The notes: generated from the letters alone by a model not told the origin. Shown: positions 26,780-37,929, numbered from the stretch's first letter. The stretch: 64,000 nucleotides of DNA from Colocasia esculenta (GCA_014218235.1 CM024760.1:15170049-15234048), one strand, 5' to 3'. Numbers and translations are program-made.

Positions 26780-26988
26780 TGTCAAGAGGATTCTTTGGAT
26801 CCTATGAGGAACAATCCACCCTTGTACATTTGGATCCTTTCTTCCTTCTATATTTTGTATTATACTAGGAATAGGAAGTTGGTTGATGTCCTTGTCCTCC
26901 TCTGAGGCCATTGTACTTGCATATATAGATGGTAATACAAGAGGAGAGGCCAAGCTCTCCAATTTCCCCTCTCTATGTGTTTGTGATA
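26780..26988 (+). repeat. Right LTR of the copia element
   Basis: Begins TGTCAAGAGG right after the polypurine tract GAGGGGGG and copies the left LTR with about 15 percent difference by eye. The end is uncertain by a few bases. The difference between the two LTRs marks the insertion as old. Confidence 0.75.
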
Positions 26989-27395
26989 ATACACATGCAA
27001 GCATGAATACATTTAAACATACATGAAAATAAAGACATGCATATTCTTCTTTAGGTGTAAATGTTCTGAATGTCGCATGAGCATGCGAGCAAAAGGGTCT
27101 ACGCGTGCACCTATCATGTTGTTTTCTATATGTTCACAAAACACTCCTATTTTGGTTCCTACACTCGTATCCAACATCATCAAAGGAAGACATAAGATTC
27201 CGTGCAAGTATGATATGATGGTAACCTCTATTGTTTATGAAGAAAATGGAAGTACCAAGGTTCAAGAACAAGAACAAGGGGATCGGGGCCGGATCGGCCA
27301 GCCAAAAATCGATCCGATCGGTCGATCCTGGCTGAGCCAGGGGTGGTTGGATCGACCCCTTATACAGGTGTGAAGTGTATACTAATGTACAATAT

Positions 27396-28082
27396 CTTAT
27401 TTACCTGAACATCAGTTAAGTAAATGTTATTATTTGAAGTTTCATTTACTTAAGATATTATATGTAAATAAAAAAGTACCTCCCATTTGAATCCAATAAA
27501 AATATCAAAAAAATCATATCTCTTATCAATAAAAAGTCAACTCTCTCATCCAAGAAGAAAATTGTGATTTTGGTGATTCCATCAAAATGACGTCTGTCTA
27601 ATCTCTCATAATTTGACCTATCTAAAAATTTTATAATTCAAATAAATCTAATAGAATACTAAAAATTCAAAGTCCGGTGAAAAAAATCAAACATGCATGT
27701 GATTTCTCCAAGGGAGTCATTCTTCTACTGACCAGGACTTAGTTGCTGTCAGTAGGAGAGTGGCTCCCTTGGAGAAGTCACATACACATTTGACTTTTTT
27801 CACCGGACTTTGAATTTTTAGTGTTCTATTGGTTTATTTGAATTATGAAATTGTTAGATAGGTCAAATTATGAGAGATTAAAAGACGTCATTTTGATGGA
27901 ATCACCAAAATCGCGATTTTCTTCTTGGATGAGATAGTTGACTTTTTATTGGTAAGAGATATGATTTTTTTAATATTTTTATTAGATTCAAATGAGGGGT
28001 ATTTCCTTATTTAAATGTAATATCTTAAGTAAATGAAACTACAAATAATAACATTTACTTAAATGATGTTCAGGTAAATAAG
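27396..28082. mobile_element. Fold-back element, copy 2, near-complete hairpin
   Basis: Left arm 27396-27732 and right arm 27748-28082 are inverted copies of about 335 bases with few mismatches, separated by a 15-base loop. The ends read CTTATTTACCTGAACATC and GATGTTCAGGTAAATAAG. It is non-coding. GATCCGATCGG-rich DNA lies on both sides (27277-27360 and 28083-28190), possibly an older host element. It lies in the same deacetylase intron as the copia element. A transcript crossing it would fold into one very long duplex. Confidence 0.8.
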
Positions 28083-29440
28083 GCCTGGAATCGGAGTAGA
28101 CTCGGCCTGGACTCAGCCCCTGGCAACGTTACCCCGGATCGGATCGGTCGACCCAAAACCGATCCGATCCCGATCCAGACGATTTTTGATACCCTAGAAG
28201 TAACCAATAACTCCATGACCACGTTAGTGAAAATTCAAGCAGATAGGAAAAATGAATTGCTCCTACAAGTAGAAAGTATCGCACATTAAGAACCAACCTG
28301 CATCAAATCCTCCATAAATTATAATAATATCTGGTTTGTAACTGTCGGCAACAGGGATCAATATATGGACCCACACAGCAAGATAATCAGTATCACCACA
28401 CATTTATATTGTACCCAGCACCTAGTCCCTCCCCTATCGTAGTATATGAACCATCATCACCAGTAGGATAGGAAAAATCAAAACAAACTGTAAGCAAAGG
28501 TAAGAACATAGTTACCAGAGGCAGAGAAATGAACTAAATAGATTGTAACTAAAATATAAAAATGTTCAAGAAATGAACAACACTATGAAATTTGTCCATA
28601 TTTGACTACCTCAGATATATTTGATTAAAGACTCCGCAGTCACAGTACCGATTTTCAGATGATCAGAAATAAACCCAACTTACCTGTGCACAGAAAAGAA
28701 CAGCTAGCACTCGAGGATTATCCCAGAATATCTTTTGTGTGCCCTTTCCGTGATGCACATTCCAGTCCACAATTAGCTTCTTCTTTATGCTATATCAGGC
28801 TGTACAACATGAAAATCTTCAGCATAGAATTTTGCAAGGTTTGGGATGCAACATTCTGTCTCATTAGCCGATCCCGTAATCTGAAATTTAACATGAAATT
28901 CAAATTTTTCGTGAAGAACATATATATCATAAGAAAACAATATCCTTACTCTTTCATTTAAAAGAAAGTAATTAGCTGCTATAGCCACGTTGTTGAAAAG
29001 ACAGAAGCCGATTGCTCCATCCGATTCCACATGATGACGAGGTGGCCTCACTAGAGCAATCCCGGACTCGAGTTTCCCAGCTGCAATCTTTTCAACGAGC
29101 TGTGATTGGACAAGAATGAACGTGGGAAACCTCATCCTCAAACACAATCTGACTGCTTCAAATTTGAACTCACTGACCGGTTCAAGATCAGAAAAGAACT
29201 CCAACTAGAACTTTGTGGGAGGAGGCAATAAGAACGCATTACGTCAAGCACGGCCCCGGCAGCAATAAAAACCGATTCTGAGGAGACCTCATCAAGACAT
29301 ATCGAGTTGCATCTCGAACCGATCCGCTTCCCCCTTGGCTTGCACCCGCTTCAAGCTCACATTCCGGACGAAATCAACATGCTCCCGAGTGTGGACTGTA
29401 CCTGTCCTCCGCTTCCTCAGCACCCAAACCAGCAATTCGG

Positions 29441-30906
29441 AGAGAGAGAGAGAGAGGAAGGGCGATCGCACCGACGATCCGACAGGGGGAGGGGGGCACA
29501 GGAATGTGGGTGTATGTTAGAATTTGAACTAAAGTCTCTCACAATCTAATATGTCATTTTGTTATATTCTCTGTCATCAAAGAAAATTTATCATATTCAT
29601 ATAAATATAAGTGAATTAATACAATATTTAGCATAAATTTAAGAACTTTATTTGTATAGAATTCATGTCATCTGTTGATATTATGATTCATAGATAAAAA
29701 AAAATAAGTTAATTGTCAAAAAAAAAATAAAAAAAGTTAAATACAATTAGGTATTTGTAAGGTTCTCCATGCGCAGGTATTGAAAAAAGAAAATACTTAT
29801 TATTCATATAGCCAAATAAAAACACCTCGTGAAGCCGTTCTGTAAAATATTATTGGGATATGTATGCAGCGCATGGACGCCGCCGCCATCTTTTTCCTCA
29901 CTTCTTATATGTAAATTCATATTTTCAATGTAAAAATCTATTTGCTCTCTTAATATATTATTTGTCATTTTAATATTTAACTTATTATTTGTCAACTTTA
30001 ATAAATTAAAAGTTACAAATAACTTTGTGGGAAATGATGTAAAGATATTTAATACTATTTTTTTATATTTATAGTTATTTAATCTCCCTTAATTGTCTAA
30101 CAGAAATATTAATTGTCCGGTTAGTCAGATAAATGATTTGTCTAGACAATCGCATCATTGGTCGATTAGGCATGGGACTTGCATGGGTTCAGGACGTTGA
30201 TTAATGGTGCGGTTAAACTAGCAACTCATTTACTCAACTAATCTGGTCAACTAATATTTCTCATTGGCTAATTGTCTTTTTTTGCTAACGAGGAAACCCC
30301 GCCCCGTGTGGTTTTGTGGACTCAAGGATTGGTGTTCGTGAACTCCAAGGTCAGGACTTGGCAGCTCCTACTTTCCGTGTACCCGTATTGTCCTTACCCC
30401 ACTTGACCAGGAAAACCCCGAACCTACACACCTCGAGGATTATATGTAGATCAGGTAAGCCCCCCCCCCCCAGGAATCTTAACTTTGTCACATTTGGCAG
30501 TTTAATTGTGGCAAATAACTTTATGAGAAATTATGTAAGAGTATTTAATACTCTTGTTTGAGATGTATAATTATTTGTCTCACTTAATTAATTACTTGTA
30601 ACTTTTAATTGACTATTTATCACTCTGAGCAAGTTAAATGTAACAAATAAATTTAAAGGGAAATGTGTAATAGCATTTAATACTCTTATATTAAATACTC
30701 TTACTATAACAACTACTTATGTGACCGTAAACTAACATTTCTCCTCAAAAAATAATCAAATCACATCACAACATAAGAAAACAATAATTAATTCAAAACT
30801 GTAGGCAACTTTAGTGAATGATATTGAGTTGGAATTCACGTAGTCATATTATATAGATATCATAAGTTTAATAAGTTGTCAAAAGTACTTTTATACATCT
30901 TAATAG
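29441..30906. other. AT-rich intergenic stretch, nothing recognised
   Basis: Beyond the last deacetylase exon the DNA is AT-rich with short homopolymer runs and a C11 run near 30460. There are no splice-bordered frames and no recognisable element ends. The expected first exon of the deacetylase fold was looked for here and not found. Confidence 0.5.
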
Positions 30907-31042
30907 TTTTTTTTTAAGTTAAATGGCGCAATGACCAAGCCATTGCGCACCCCAAATCCCCACCCCGAGATCGAACCCGCGCGATCCTGGAGCCCCTCCC
31001 AAACCTTCCCTCCCAGTGTCCACTGCGGCACTGCCAAAATAT
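30907..31042 (-). mobile_element. tRNA-derived SINE with 18-bp target duplication
   Basis: Read on the minus strand: an A-box (TGCCGCAGTGG, about 31019-31029), a B-box GGTTCGATCTC (about 30965-30975), a short body, and an A-rich tail (about 30907-30915). Flanks repeat TTTTATACATCTTAATAG exactly (30889-30906 and 31043-31060), the long duplication expected from LINE-assisted insertion. It is non-coding; RNA polymerase III would be the transcribing enzyme if it were active. Confidence 0.85.
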
Positions 31043-31060
31043 TTTTATACATCTTAATAG

Positions 31061-32155
31061 TTGTTCTTATACATTTTTAGTTCATGTATAAATATACAAT
31101 AAAGAGTAAAAATGTCATCGTTGATAAGTTGTCATCACATAAGTTATATAGATTAGTTATCTTAAGATAAAACGTTGTTCATCTTTGATATAATAAAATT
31201 GCGAAAAACACATTATTATGTCTAATAATACAACTCAATATAGCACTAGTAATTTATCCAAGCCCAACAAATGTAAAATAAAAATAAAAATCATTAGGAT
31301 ATGTGACCTGGTCTTATCCTTTTATAAAGAGTAACTTAATTTTCACGTATTACAACAATTGAGATCCATCATTTGATGAGAGATAAATTATTTAGATGTA
31401 TTGAGAATATTTTTGACAAATCACAAACAATATGTTATGTATGTAACCACCAAAGCTAGATTGCATTAAAAAAGTATATATATGTAAAACAAAATTATAT
31501 AGAAATTTGTTTAACCTTCATTGTCATACAAATTTCATTGGAGGTCTCTCTATCAACTGTTTTGACTTGACTTGTCACTTAGTATCTTCTTTATAAATTT
31601 TGAGTTTTGTTGACGAATTTCATACTATTATATTAACTTAAATTAGTAGCAGACGCATAAAATTTATCCAATGAGATCACTCAGGTAATTTTTTTCAATG
31701 GGGTCACCCAATAGAGTTATCCATCCAAAGTTAGTGGGGTCACCATAAGAGTTTTGACCATTTTGGACTTAAATTCTAGAGTAAACTAGATCTCTACCCG
31801 TGCGACGCACGTTTTTTTTAAAATAGATATTTAATTATAATAAATTTATAAATTATAAAATTAGATTTGATATGATTGTTATTGATAATAATAGAGGAGT
31901 ATTGAGAAAAAAAACATATAAGATATAAGAAATAAAATATTCTACTTATCTTAATTTGAAGAACAAATGAAAACACACTTTGATGTATGAGATTAAAGTT
32001 GTTTTCAATCAAAATAAAACAAAGTTTGTCTAATTAAATTTCATAGAACATATTAAAGTACAGTCTTCCATCTTTCAATCATCCTCATCCTCAATCTTGA
32101 TCTTCCTTTTCTTGTTGTATGACAATTATACAGTATTTTCTTGGTTCGAAGAACT
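31061..32155. other. AT-rich intergenic stretch
   Basis: No coding signal. CTACCCGTGCGACGCACG at about 31794 is a short GC-rich patch of a type often seen at plant transposon edges, but no partner end was found. Confidence 0.4.
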
Positions 32156-32735
32156 TAGGTGTGTCAATTGGGCCGGGCCGACCCGAAGACCCGGTGGCCT
32201 GGCCCGGTTTTACACGGGCTTGGGCCGGACGATTTAACATTTTTTTTAATTTTGAGCCCGGCCCGGCCCGGAGTAAGATTGGGCCGGGCTCGAGCTTGGC
32301 TCGGCCCGGCCTGAGAGGCCCGGTGGTCCGGTATTTTTTTTTAAATAAGTAACACGACGATAATTCTATTATTCTAAAATTTTGAATTGAAAATTATGTT
32401 GTGGAGCTATCCTTAATGACTTATCATTTATTTCATATTTGTAACAACTAGAAATAAATTTATCTAGATTAGTCTAATGTTTACTTTATGCTATTTTGAT
32501 TCAATAAATATTAATTTTATTATAAAAATAAATAAAAAATAAAAATATATTTAAAAAATAAAATCGGGCCGAGCTTGGGCCAGGCCTTACCTAATTTTCC
32601 CAGGTCGGGCTGGGCTTCAAAAAACCGGGCCTCGTCTCGGGCCGAGCCAAGCCGGGCTTGGGCCGAACGATTGGACATCGGGTTGGACCCAGGCCAGCAC
32701 AGGCCCGATCCGGATCCGGCCCATTGCCACCCCTA
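32156..32735. mobile_element. hAT-type non-autonomous element, 580 bp
   Basis: Inverted ends TAGGTGTGTCAATTGGGCC and GGCCCATTGCCACCCCTA are typical of hAT MITEs. They are flanked by a perfect 8-bp duplication GAAGAACT (32148-32155 and 32736-32743). Subterminal GGGCCGGGCC and GGCCCGG repeats lie inside both ends, with an AT-rich core. No transposase is encoded. Confidence 0.9.
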
Positions 32736-32838
32736 GAAGAACTTTGTTGGAGATCATTTTTTGAAATAGTCTTCTTAAATATTGTGATGTTTGTCCTATG
32801 GGGGGTGGGGGTTGACAAATTACTTATTCATCCCTAAA

Positions 32839-32990
32839 AAAAGGGACAATAGATTGGGCTCTTTTTAAAAGAGCAATCGATTGGGCCCCTATCGATTGTG
32901 CTCCTCTAAAAGGACAAATTGATTGGGCTCCAATCGATTGGGTTCCTTTCAAAAGAGCAATCGATTGGGGCTCCAATCGATTGGTTATTT
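32839..32990. repeat. CAATCGATTG palindrome array, copy A
   Basis: Six or so near-identical words around the perfect palindrome CAATCGATTG, each about 20-25 bases apart and linked by GGGCTCC and TTTAAAAGAG. A G-rich run and TCCCTAAAAAAAGGGACAAT come just before it. A second copy lies about 1 kb to the right. Confidence 0.75.
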
Positions 32991-33844
32991 TAAAAGTACT
33001 AATTTTTTATTTGATTTTTTACTATTATTATTATTATTAATTTTTTGTCTATTTTCCTAATTTAAGGCATAACATGGAATGTATGAAAGATTCATTTTAG
33101 AGGAGCACAAACAAACATATGGATGTTTAAGGTTCAAACCACTTATAAAGTTGTAATTTTTATAAATAATTAACCATCCTAAATAGTCATGCGAAGCACG
33201 GTAGTTCTTAAGTATATATTAAATTGAAATTAACACATATAACATAAAAAATAACAATATGTCTTCTTTAAGTTGAACATATTAAAAAAAATAAAACTAA
33301 GAAAGAAAAAACTTGAATGAACAGTGAGTTACTGTTAGTGTAGCGCTATAGTTACTACTATTTATAAAAAGTAATTTTTATGTTATTTTTTATATTTAAA
33401 AAATTATAAATTAAAACAACTAACATTACCCAATCTGATTTCTAAAAATAAATTAAAACTAAATAAGAAAAAAGAAAATTTTGAATGAACAATGAGTTAT
33501 TGTAGCGCTATAGTAACTTACTGTAGTGCTGCTGCAGTAATTCAAATTAATAAATATTATATTAAGTTGTAATACTATTTAAAAGCTCATAAATTTAAAA
33601 TATATATTTAGCTGGCACATAAAAATTTAAAAATGTTAAAATAATATTTTTTGTTCAAATATTTGTAGCTATTGGTGTGCAAATCACGTACTTCCATCAT
33701 TAAAAAAATTAAAAAGTGATAATATTTTATTTATAAGAACAACCACTGGCTTTATTTTTTATTTGTTTATCTATTTATTTGTAATGTGGTTTTGATGTAC
33801 TCTTCCATTTTTTTTGATATGATGCTTACAGATTGGTCCTAGAA
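32991..33844. other. AT-rich spacer between two palindrome arrays
   Basis: No coding signal. Two short related patches (about 33325-33350 and 33490-33535) repeat TGAACA then GAGTTACTGT and TAGCGCTATAGT. These may be remnants of one transposon whose ends are the flanking palindrome arrays. Confidence 0.4.
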
Positions 33845-34034
33845 AGGGGGGGGGGGCATTGTTTATTCGTCCTTAAAAAAAGGACAATCAATTGGGCTCC
33901 AATCGATTGGGCTATTTTTAAAAGAGTAATCGATTGAGTCTCTATCGATTGTGCTCCTCTAAAAGGGCAATCGATTGGGTCAATCGATTGGGTTCCTTTT
34001 AAAAGAGCAATCGATTGAAGCTCCATTCGATTGT
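33845..34034. repeat. CAATCGATTG palindrome array, copy B, reaching the gap
   Basis: A direct copy of the array at 32839-32990, again preceded by a G run and CCTTAAAAAAAGGACAAT. The assembly gap starts inside it, which suggests that this repeat caused the break in the assembly. Confidence 0.75.
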
Positions 34035-34134
34035 NNNNNNNNNNNNNNNNNNNNNNNNNNNNNNNNNNNNNNNNNNNNNNNNNNNNNNNNNNNNNNNNNN
34101 NNNNNNNNNNNNNNNNNNNNNNNNNNNNNNNNNN
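34035..34134. other. Assembly gap of 100 N
   Basis: A run of exactly 100 unknown bases, the usual placeholder for a gap of unknown size. It cuts the MRS2-type gene on its right and a repeat array on its left. Confidence 0.98.
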
Positions 34135-35109
34135 TAGATCTCAATTTCCAGTTCTGTTACCTGTTGACATGGTAAGTTTTAGTGATTTATTATCTCCATC
34201 TATCCATTTCAATCAGCTAAGATCATGCAATGGAACTAAAGGACTATTGAATTTGGCCATGTATGTATAAGAAGATGAGGGGAAAAAGTATTGTGCAAAA
34301 AGAAATCAAGCTCCCCTTAGTATGTTAAATTTAAAAATCTCCATAGAATCGAAGTTCGGAGTATAAGTGTTCACAGGACAGTCAGAGCATACCTCGGCAT
34401 CAAGCAATGTGCAAGCTATCTCCAAAGCAAGCTCCAGTGCCCCGAACTCAAAGGGCAGGTCCTCTGAAATGGAACAATGCACACCCAATGATCCCACTCA
34501 ACTTTGTACAATAAATCGTTCACAGAAACCAAGTAGCTAGCTTTTAGATGAACAAGTAGACAAAAGGCAAATGGACCGTTGTTCATATCATGGCTAAATT
34601 TTGCACTTATTTTTTGAAGCAATTACTCTCAGAAAATGAAGTCATAATTTCAAAAGCTTGCAAGATGCAATATCATTACCATTTTGGTCTTTTTTAAGCC
34701 GCTGGCAGAGTTCTGACTCATACTGCAGGACAGAGCTGTCCAAGGAGTTCATTAGGATAACCTCATCAGCCATGATTATGCATCTGATCTGTTCAAGATT
34801 GACGACAATAGCTTTCTCGCGCCCTAGTATCGTTGAAGGATAAACAAACAACGGGTCCAAAAGTCGAAGATCTCTAGAAGGTAGAGAGCACTGCCTCATC
34901 AGAGTGGCTTTGTCCAGTACAATGATCTGCGAATTCCCATTCCGATCTATCCGTATCCATGAACGGCTACCTTGGCCTCTCTTCTTCACATTTGAAGCTC
35001 CGTAACCATGAAACTGAGGACGCGCAATGCCATCCACCTTAGTACCATTGTGGAATGATGCTGGCTTGGGAAGACCGGGGGGCCGAGATGAAAGATTAAA
35101 CTGTTCCAT
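34135..35109 (-). CDS. MRS2/CorA-family magnesium transporter, N-terminal part (cut by gap)
   Basis: Minus-strand coding exons 35109-34680, 34463-34393 and 34160 into the gap, with GT-AG borders and matching phases. The visible protein contains the family's conserved block: KKRGQGSRSWIRID, ATLMRQC, DLRLLDPLFVYPSTILGRE, AIVVNLEQIRCII and a LxNSLD motif, then DLPFEFGALELALE in exon 2. Exon 3 begins VTELEIEI and runs into the N run. MRS2/MGT proteins are pentameric Mg2+ channels of plant membranes; the C-terminal transmembrane helices and the GMN signature that would confirm transport are not in this window. The visible frame is intact. The transporter's later exons are not found beyond the gap, so they lie inside it or the scaffold is joined wrongly. 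Clade and membrane cannot be assigned. Confidence 0.88.
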
Positions 35110-36200
35110 GGGCTCACTGTCATATACTTCTCCGAGAGATTCCTACTCTGGCGTATACTCACTCAAATGCAAAAGCAACCCCAGTTGGATTCTTCTCGGG
35201 AATGCAACCAACGAATGCTAATCATTTCAAAATTAGCAAACTGGGATTAACAAAATGAAGAGATTGTAAGCTGTCACAACTTTATCAAAGACTGGCTTGC
35301 TCCATGCGAAGCTTCAGTAGAAGATCCCCATTCATAAAACACGAACCCAAATGTTCTTAGGGTTGAAAGCTACCCAAACGCTGGCAATTTTCGACATTTG
35401 ATGGAGTTCTCTCCACCACCAGGCGAGATAAACACAGCCCAACGGCACAGACGTGAGTAATCATGCAGATAAAAAACCAAAACCAACTTCCAACAGTTAA
35501 AATCCTTCAACCCAGAGAAACCAAAAGCACCTGCTAACGATCCAGGTAGCCCCAGAAGAAAGAGGAAAAAATAGCACCTCAGATTAACAAAAGGATCACC
35601 TTTTCCAGGTACCCAGTTCTCACAACCCCGAATCAGATCGGTATATTCAAAAAAATCCCCGAATCCATGCTTCCTCGGGAGAAACGCCAAAAGTGAAATA
35701 AAAAACACGGAAAAGATCAGACAAGCATCACCCAGAACCCCGGAGGGCAAATGGAAACAACTGCTCCCTCGGCCATTCAACCACTGAGATGTAGCAGCCA
35801 ACAAAGCTGCAGCAGACAGATGGCAGGACAGAAGATATAATTGCGGGGAGGAGGATGAGGAGGAACACCAACACCCGCCGCAACGTGGACGGGAGTGGGG
35901 ATGGGGAGGAGAGGAATCTCGCGTGGAAGGTTGCTCGGGGGAAACAGGTGGAGGTGAGGTCGGGTCGTACCTCGTGCTCGATGGGGCCAACGCTGCCACG
36001 GCGGAGGGCGATGGACCACTATTTCCGACGCTGGGTGGTAGATCCCGACGAGGCGACGATGTGGAGCCCCCGCCGCCATTAATGGTTACCCCCCGACGGC
36101 TACGCGGGAGGTGGAAATGTTGGATGCTCCCGTTGCATGTTTGCATTGTGATGTCATAATTAATAACCAATCAAATTTTAGCTCCTAATTGATTGTTTTT
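35110..36200 (-). promoter_or_regulatory. Leader and promoter region of the MRS2-type gene
   Basis: About 1 kb upstream of the start codon the DNA becomes GC-rich (35780-36100), as expected of a monocot leader or promoter. Long overlapping open frames on both strands there have no family resemblance. A leader intron is likely, because the GC-rich part lies well upstream of the ATG, but I cannot fix its ends. Confidence 0.4.
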
Positions 36201-36734
36201 TAAAAACACATAATATGATTTTGGAAAAAATAATTAGAAGTTCTCGTGATAATATTAGATTTAATTTTTAGTCCCTGTCAGAAGATCAGAAGTCATATAA
36301 TCTTTATTTTTGTGCTGTTTAATTTTTAGTCTCTACTTTTAATTTCTCAATATTTATGAGTCTTAGAAGACGAATCGTCTTTTTAGCATCAACTTTTTCC
36401 TATTTTGTCATTCTTTCTTCTGACCTTTCTCTATGTACACTTACAATCATTACATAATAATTAATTGTGTTTTAAAAACACATAATATGATTTTGAAAAA
36501 AATAATTAGAAGTTCTTGTGAGAGGATTCGACTTAATTTTTAGTCCTTGTCAAAAGACTAGAAGTCATATAATCTTTACCTTTTGTGTTGTTTAATTTTT
36601 AGTCTCTGCTTTTAGTTTCTCAACATTTATGACTAGAAGTCATGGAAGACGAATCGTCTTTTTAGCATCAACTTTTTCCTATTTTGTCATTCTTTCTTCT
36701 GGTTTTTCCATATGTACACTTACATTCATTATAG

Positions 36735-37225
36735 TTAGTGTATATATCGCTTACAATAAGATTTGATATCACTTACAGTAAGTCTTCATATCACTTACAG
36801 TAAACTTTTAATATCACTTACAGTAAGCTTTTGATATCACTTACATTAAGCCTACATATGACTTACATGAAGCCTTCATATCACTTACAGTAAACCTTAA
36901 TATCACTTACAGTAAGCCTACATATCGCTTATAGGAAGCATTCATATCACTTACAATAAGCCTTTAATATCATTTATAGTAAGTCTTTGATATCACTTAC
37001 ACTAAGCCTATATATGGCTTACAAGAAGTCTTCATATCATTTACAGTAAGCATTTAATATGACTTACAATAAGCCTACATATCGCTTACAGGAAGCCTTC
37101 ATATCACTTACAATAAGCCTCTAATATCACTTATAGTAAGTATTTGATATCACTTACAGTAAGCCTACATATCGCTTAAAGGAAGTCTTCACATCACTTA
37201 CAGTAAGTCTTGGTATCAATTACAA
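36735..37225. repeat. Tandem array in the left arm of the fold-back element
   Basis: About twenty imperfect copies of a 22-25-base unit, for example ATATCACTTACAGTAAGCCT, alternating with variants ATATCGCTTACAGGAAGCCT. CTTACAGTAAG is itself a near-palindrome. Confidence 0.85.
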
Positions 37226-37261
37226 CCTACAGCTATAAGCTTTTAGAAAGAAAAAAAAAAT

Positions 37262-37352
37262 TATTTGTTTACAAGTGGTAGGATTTGAACCTAAGTCTTC
37301 ACAAACTCAACATAAGATACACTTACCACTAAGCTACAACCACACTTATGTT
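37262..37352 (-). repeat. tRNA-like A/B-box module, left arm
   Basis: On the minus strand TAGCTTAGTGGTAAG (37336-37322) matches the Pol III A-box consensus, and GGTTCAAATCC (37291-37281) matches the B-box. The spacing of about 30 bases is close to that of real tRNA genes. The 5' and 3' ends pair poorly, so it is not a functional tRNA. An inverted partner lies in the right arm. Confidence 0.6.
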
Positions 37353-37929
37353 ATAATATGACATATAATATATTTCATTAAGTATTGATATCACTTACAG
37401 TAAATATACACATCATTTAGAGTAAGTTTTGACATTACTTATAGTATATGTTAAAGTCAATTACAATAAACAGTATTCTCTATTACAATACATGTTTATT
37501 CTCTATTATAACATATGTTAATTAGTCTTATTACATTAAATATTATTCCATGTTAATAACATATATTAAAATACATTAACCTATATTATTGTTATAGAAT
37601 AACATATGTTAATGTATATTGTAACAAAACTTAATGTATGTTAAGATATACTGTAACAAAGCTTAATGTATATTGTAACAGATCTTAATGTATATTATTA
37701 ATGTAGGTTAATGTATGTTATAAGCTCTGTTACAATATATATTAAGTTCTGTTACATATGTTAATAATAGAGAATAAATATGTATTGTAATAGAGAATAA
37801 TATTTACTGTAATTGAGAATAATATATACTATAAGTAATACCAAGACTTACTGTAAATGATGTATATATTTGTTGTAAGTGATATCAATACTTAATGAAA
37901 TATATTATATGTAATATTGTAACACAAGC

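Larger units (their letters stand above)
21582..26988 (+). mobile_element. Degenerate Ty1-copia LTR retrotransposon
   Basis: Two short LTRs (21582-21787 and 26780 to about 26988) are direct copies. The primer-binding site TGGTATCAGAG, complementary to initiator tRNA-Met, directly follows the left LTR. A polypurine tract (GAGGGGGG) precedes the right one. Between them, in order on the plus strand, are a UBN2-type gag piece (about 22558-22944), a protease motif DSGASH (about 23580), pre-integrase/integrase pieces (about 24700-25400), an RT start (KWIYKIKTKSDG near 25990) and RNase H (about 26240-26690). Stops and shifts are everywhere and the RT catalytic core is missing. A fold-back element interrupts the protease region. 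The insertion lies in an intron of the deacetylase remnant. No clean target duplication is visible; CACAT on both sides (21576-21580, 26992-26996) is a weak candidate. Confidence 0.82.
20669..29440 (-). pseudogene. Histone deacetylase, class II HDA5/HDA18-like, disrupted
   Basis: Exons recognised on the minus strand: 29440-29243 (EEAEDRY, VHTREHVDF, SSESVFIAAGAVLD), 29099-28950, 28799-28684, 28487-28298, 21378-21316, 21023-20852 (LMSFAQG, LEGGY, PFESTW) and 20781-20669. Together they cover most of the deacetylase domain in the right order, with GT-AG borders. Damage is extensive. PPGHHA reads PPRHHV, and the zinc-ligand Asp of DWDVHHG is Asn (VDWNVHHGKG). One base is missing after CCTGATATAG; CTAG is inserted before LFFSVHR; the PWEHG stretch after NINV is deleted; and single G or T bases are missing in two other exons. 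An active enzyme would remove acetyl groups from nuclear lysines; this copy cannot encode one. Some one-base losses fall in short homopolymers and could be sequencing errors, but the 4-base insertion, the deletions and the Asp loss could not. The first domain exon (start of the fold) is absent. Confidence 0.85.

Noticed and set aside
35370..36170. 266-residue minus-strand open frame upstream of the MRS2-type gene
   Set aside because: Proline/serine-rich text in a GC-rich leader, with competing frames on both strands and no family match. Treated as leader or promoter.
37262..37352. Possible functional tRNA gene
   Set aside because: A- and B-boxes are present, but the acceptor ends do not pair and no anticodon arm is clear. 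It lies inside a transposon arm.
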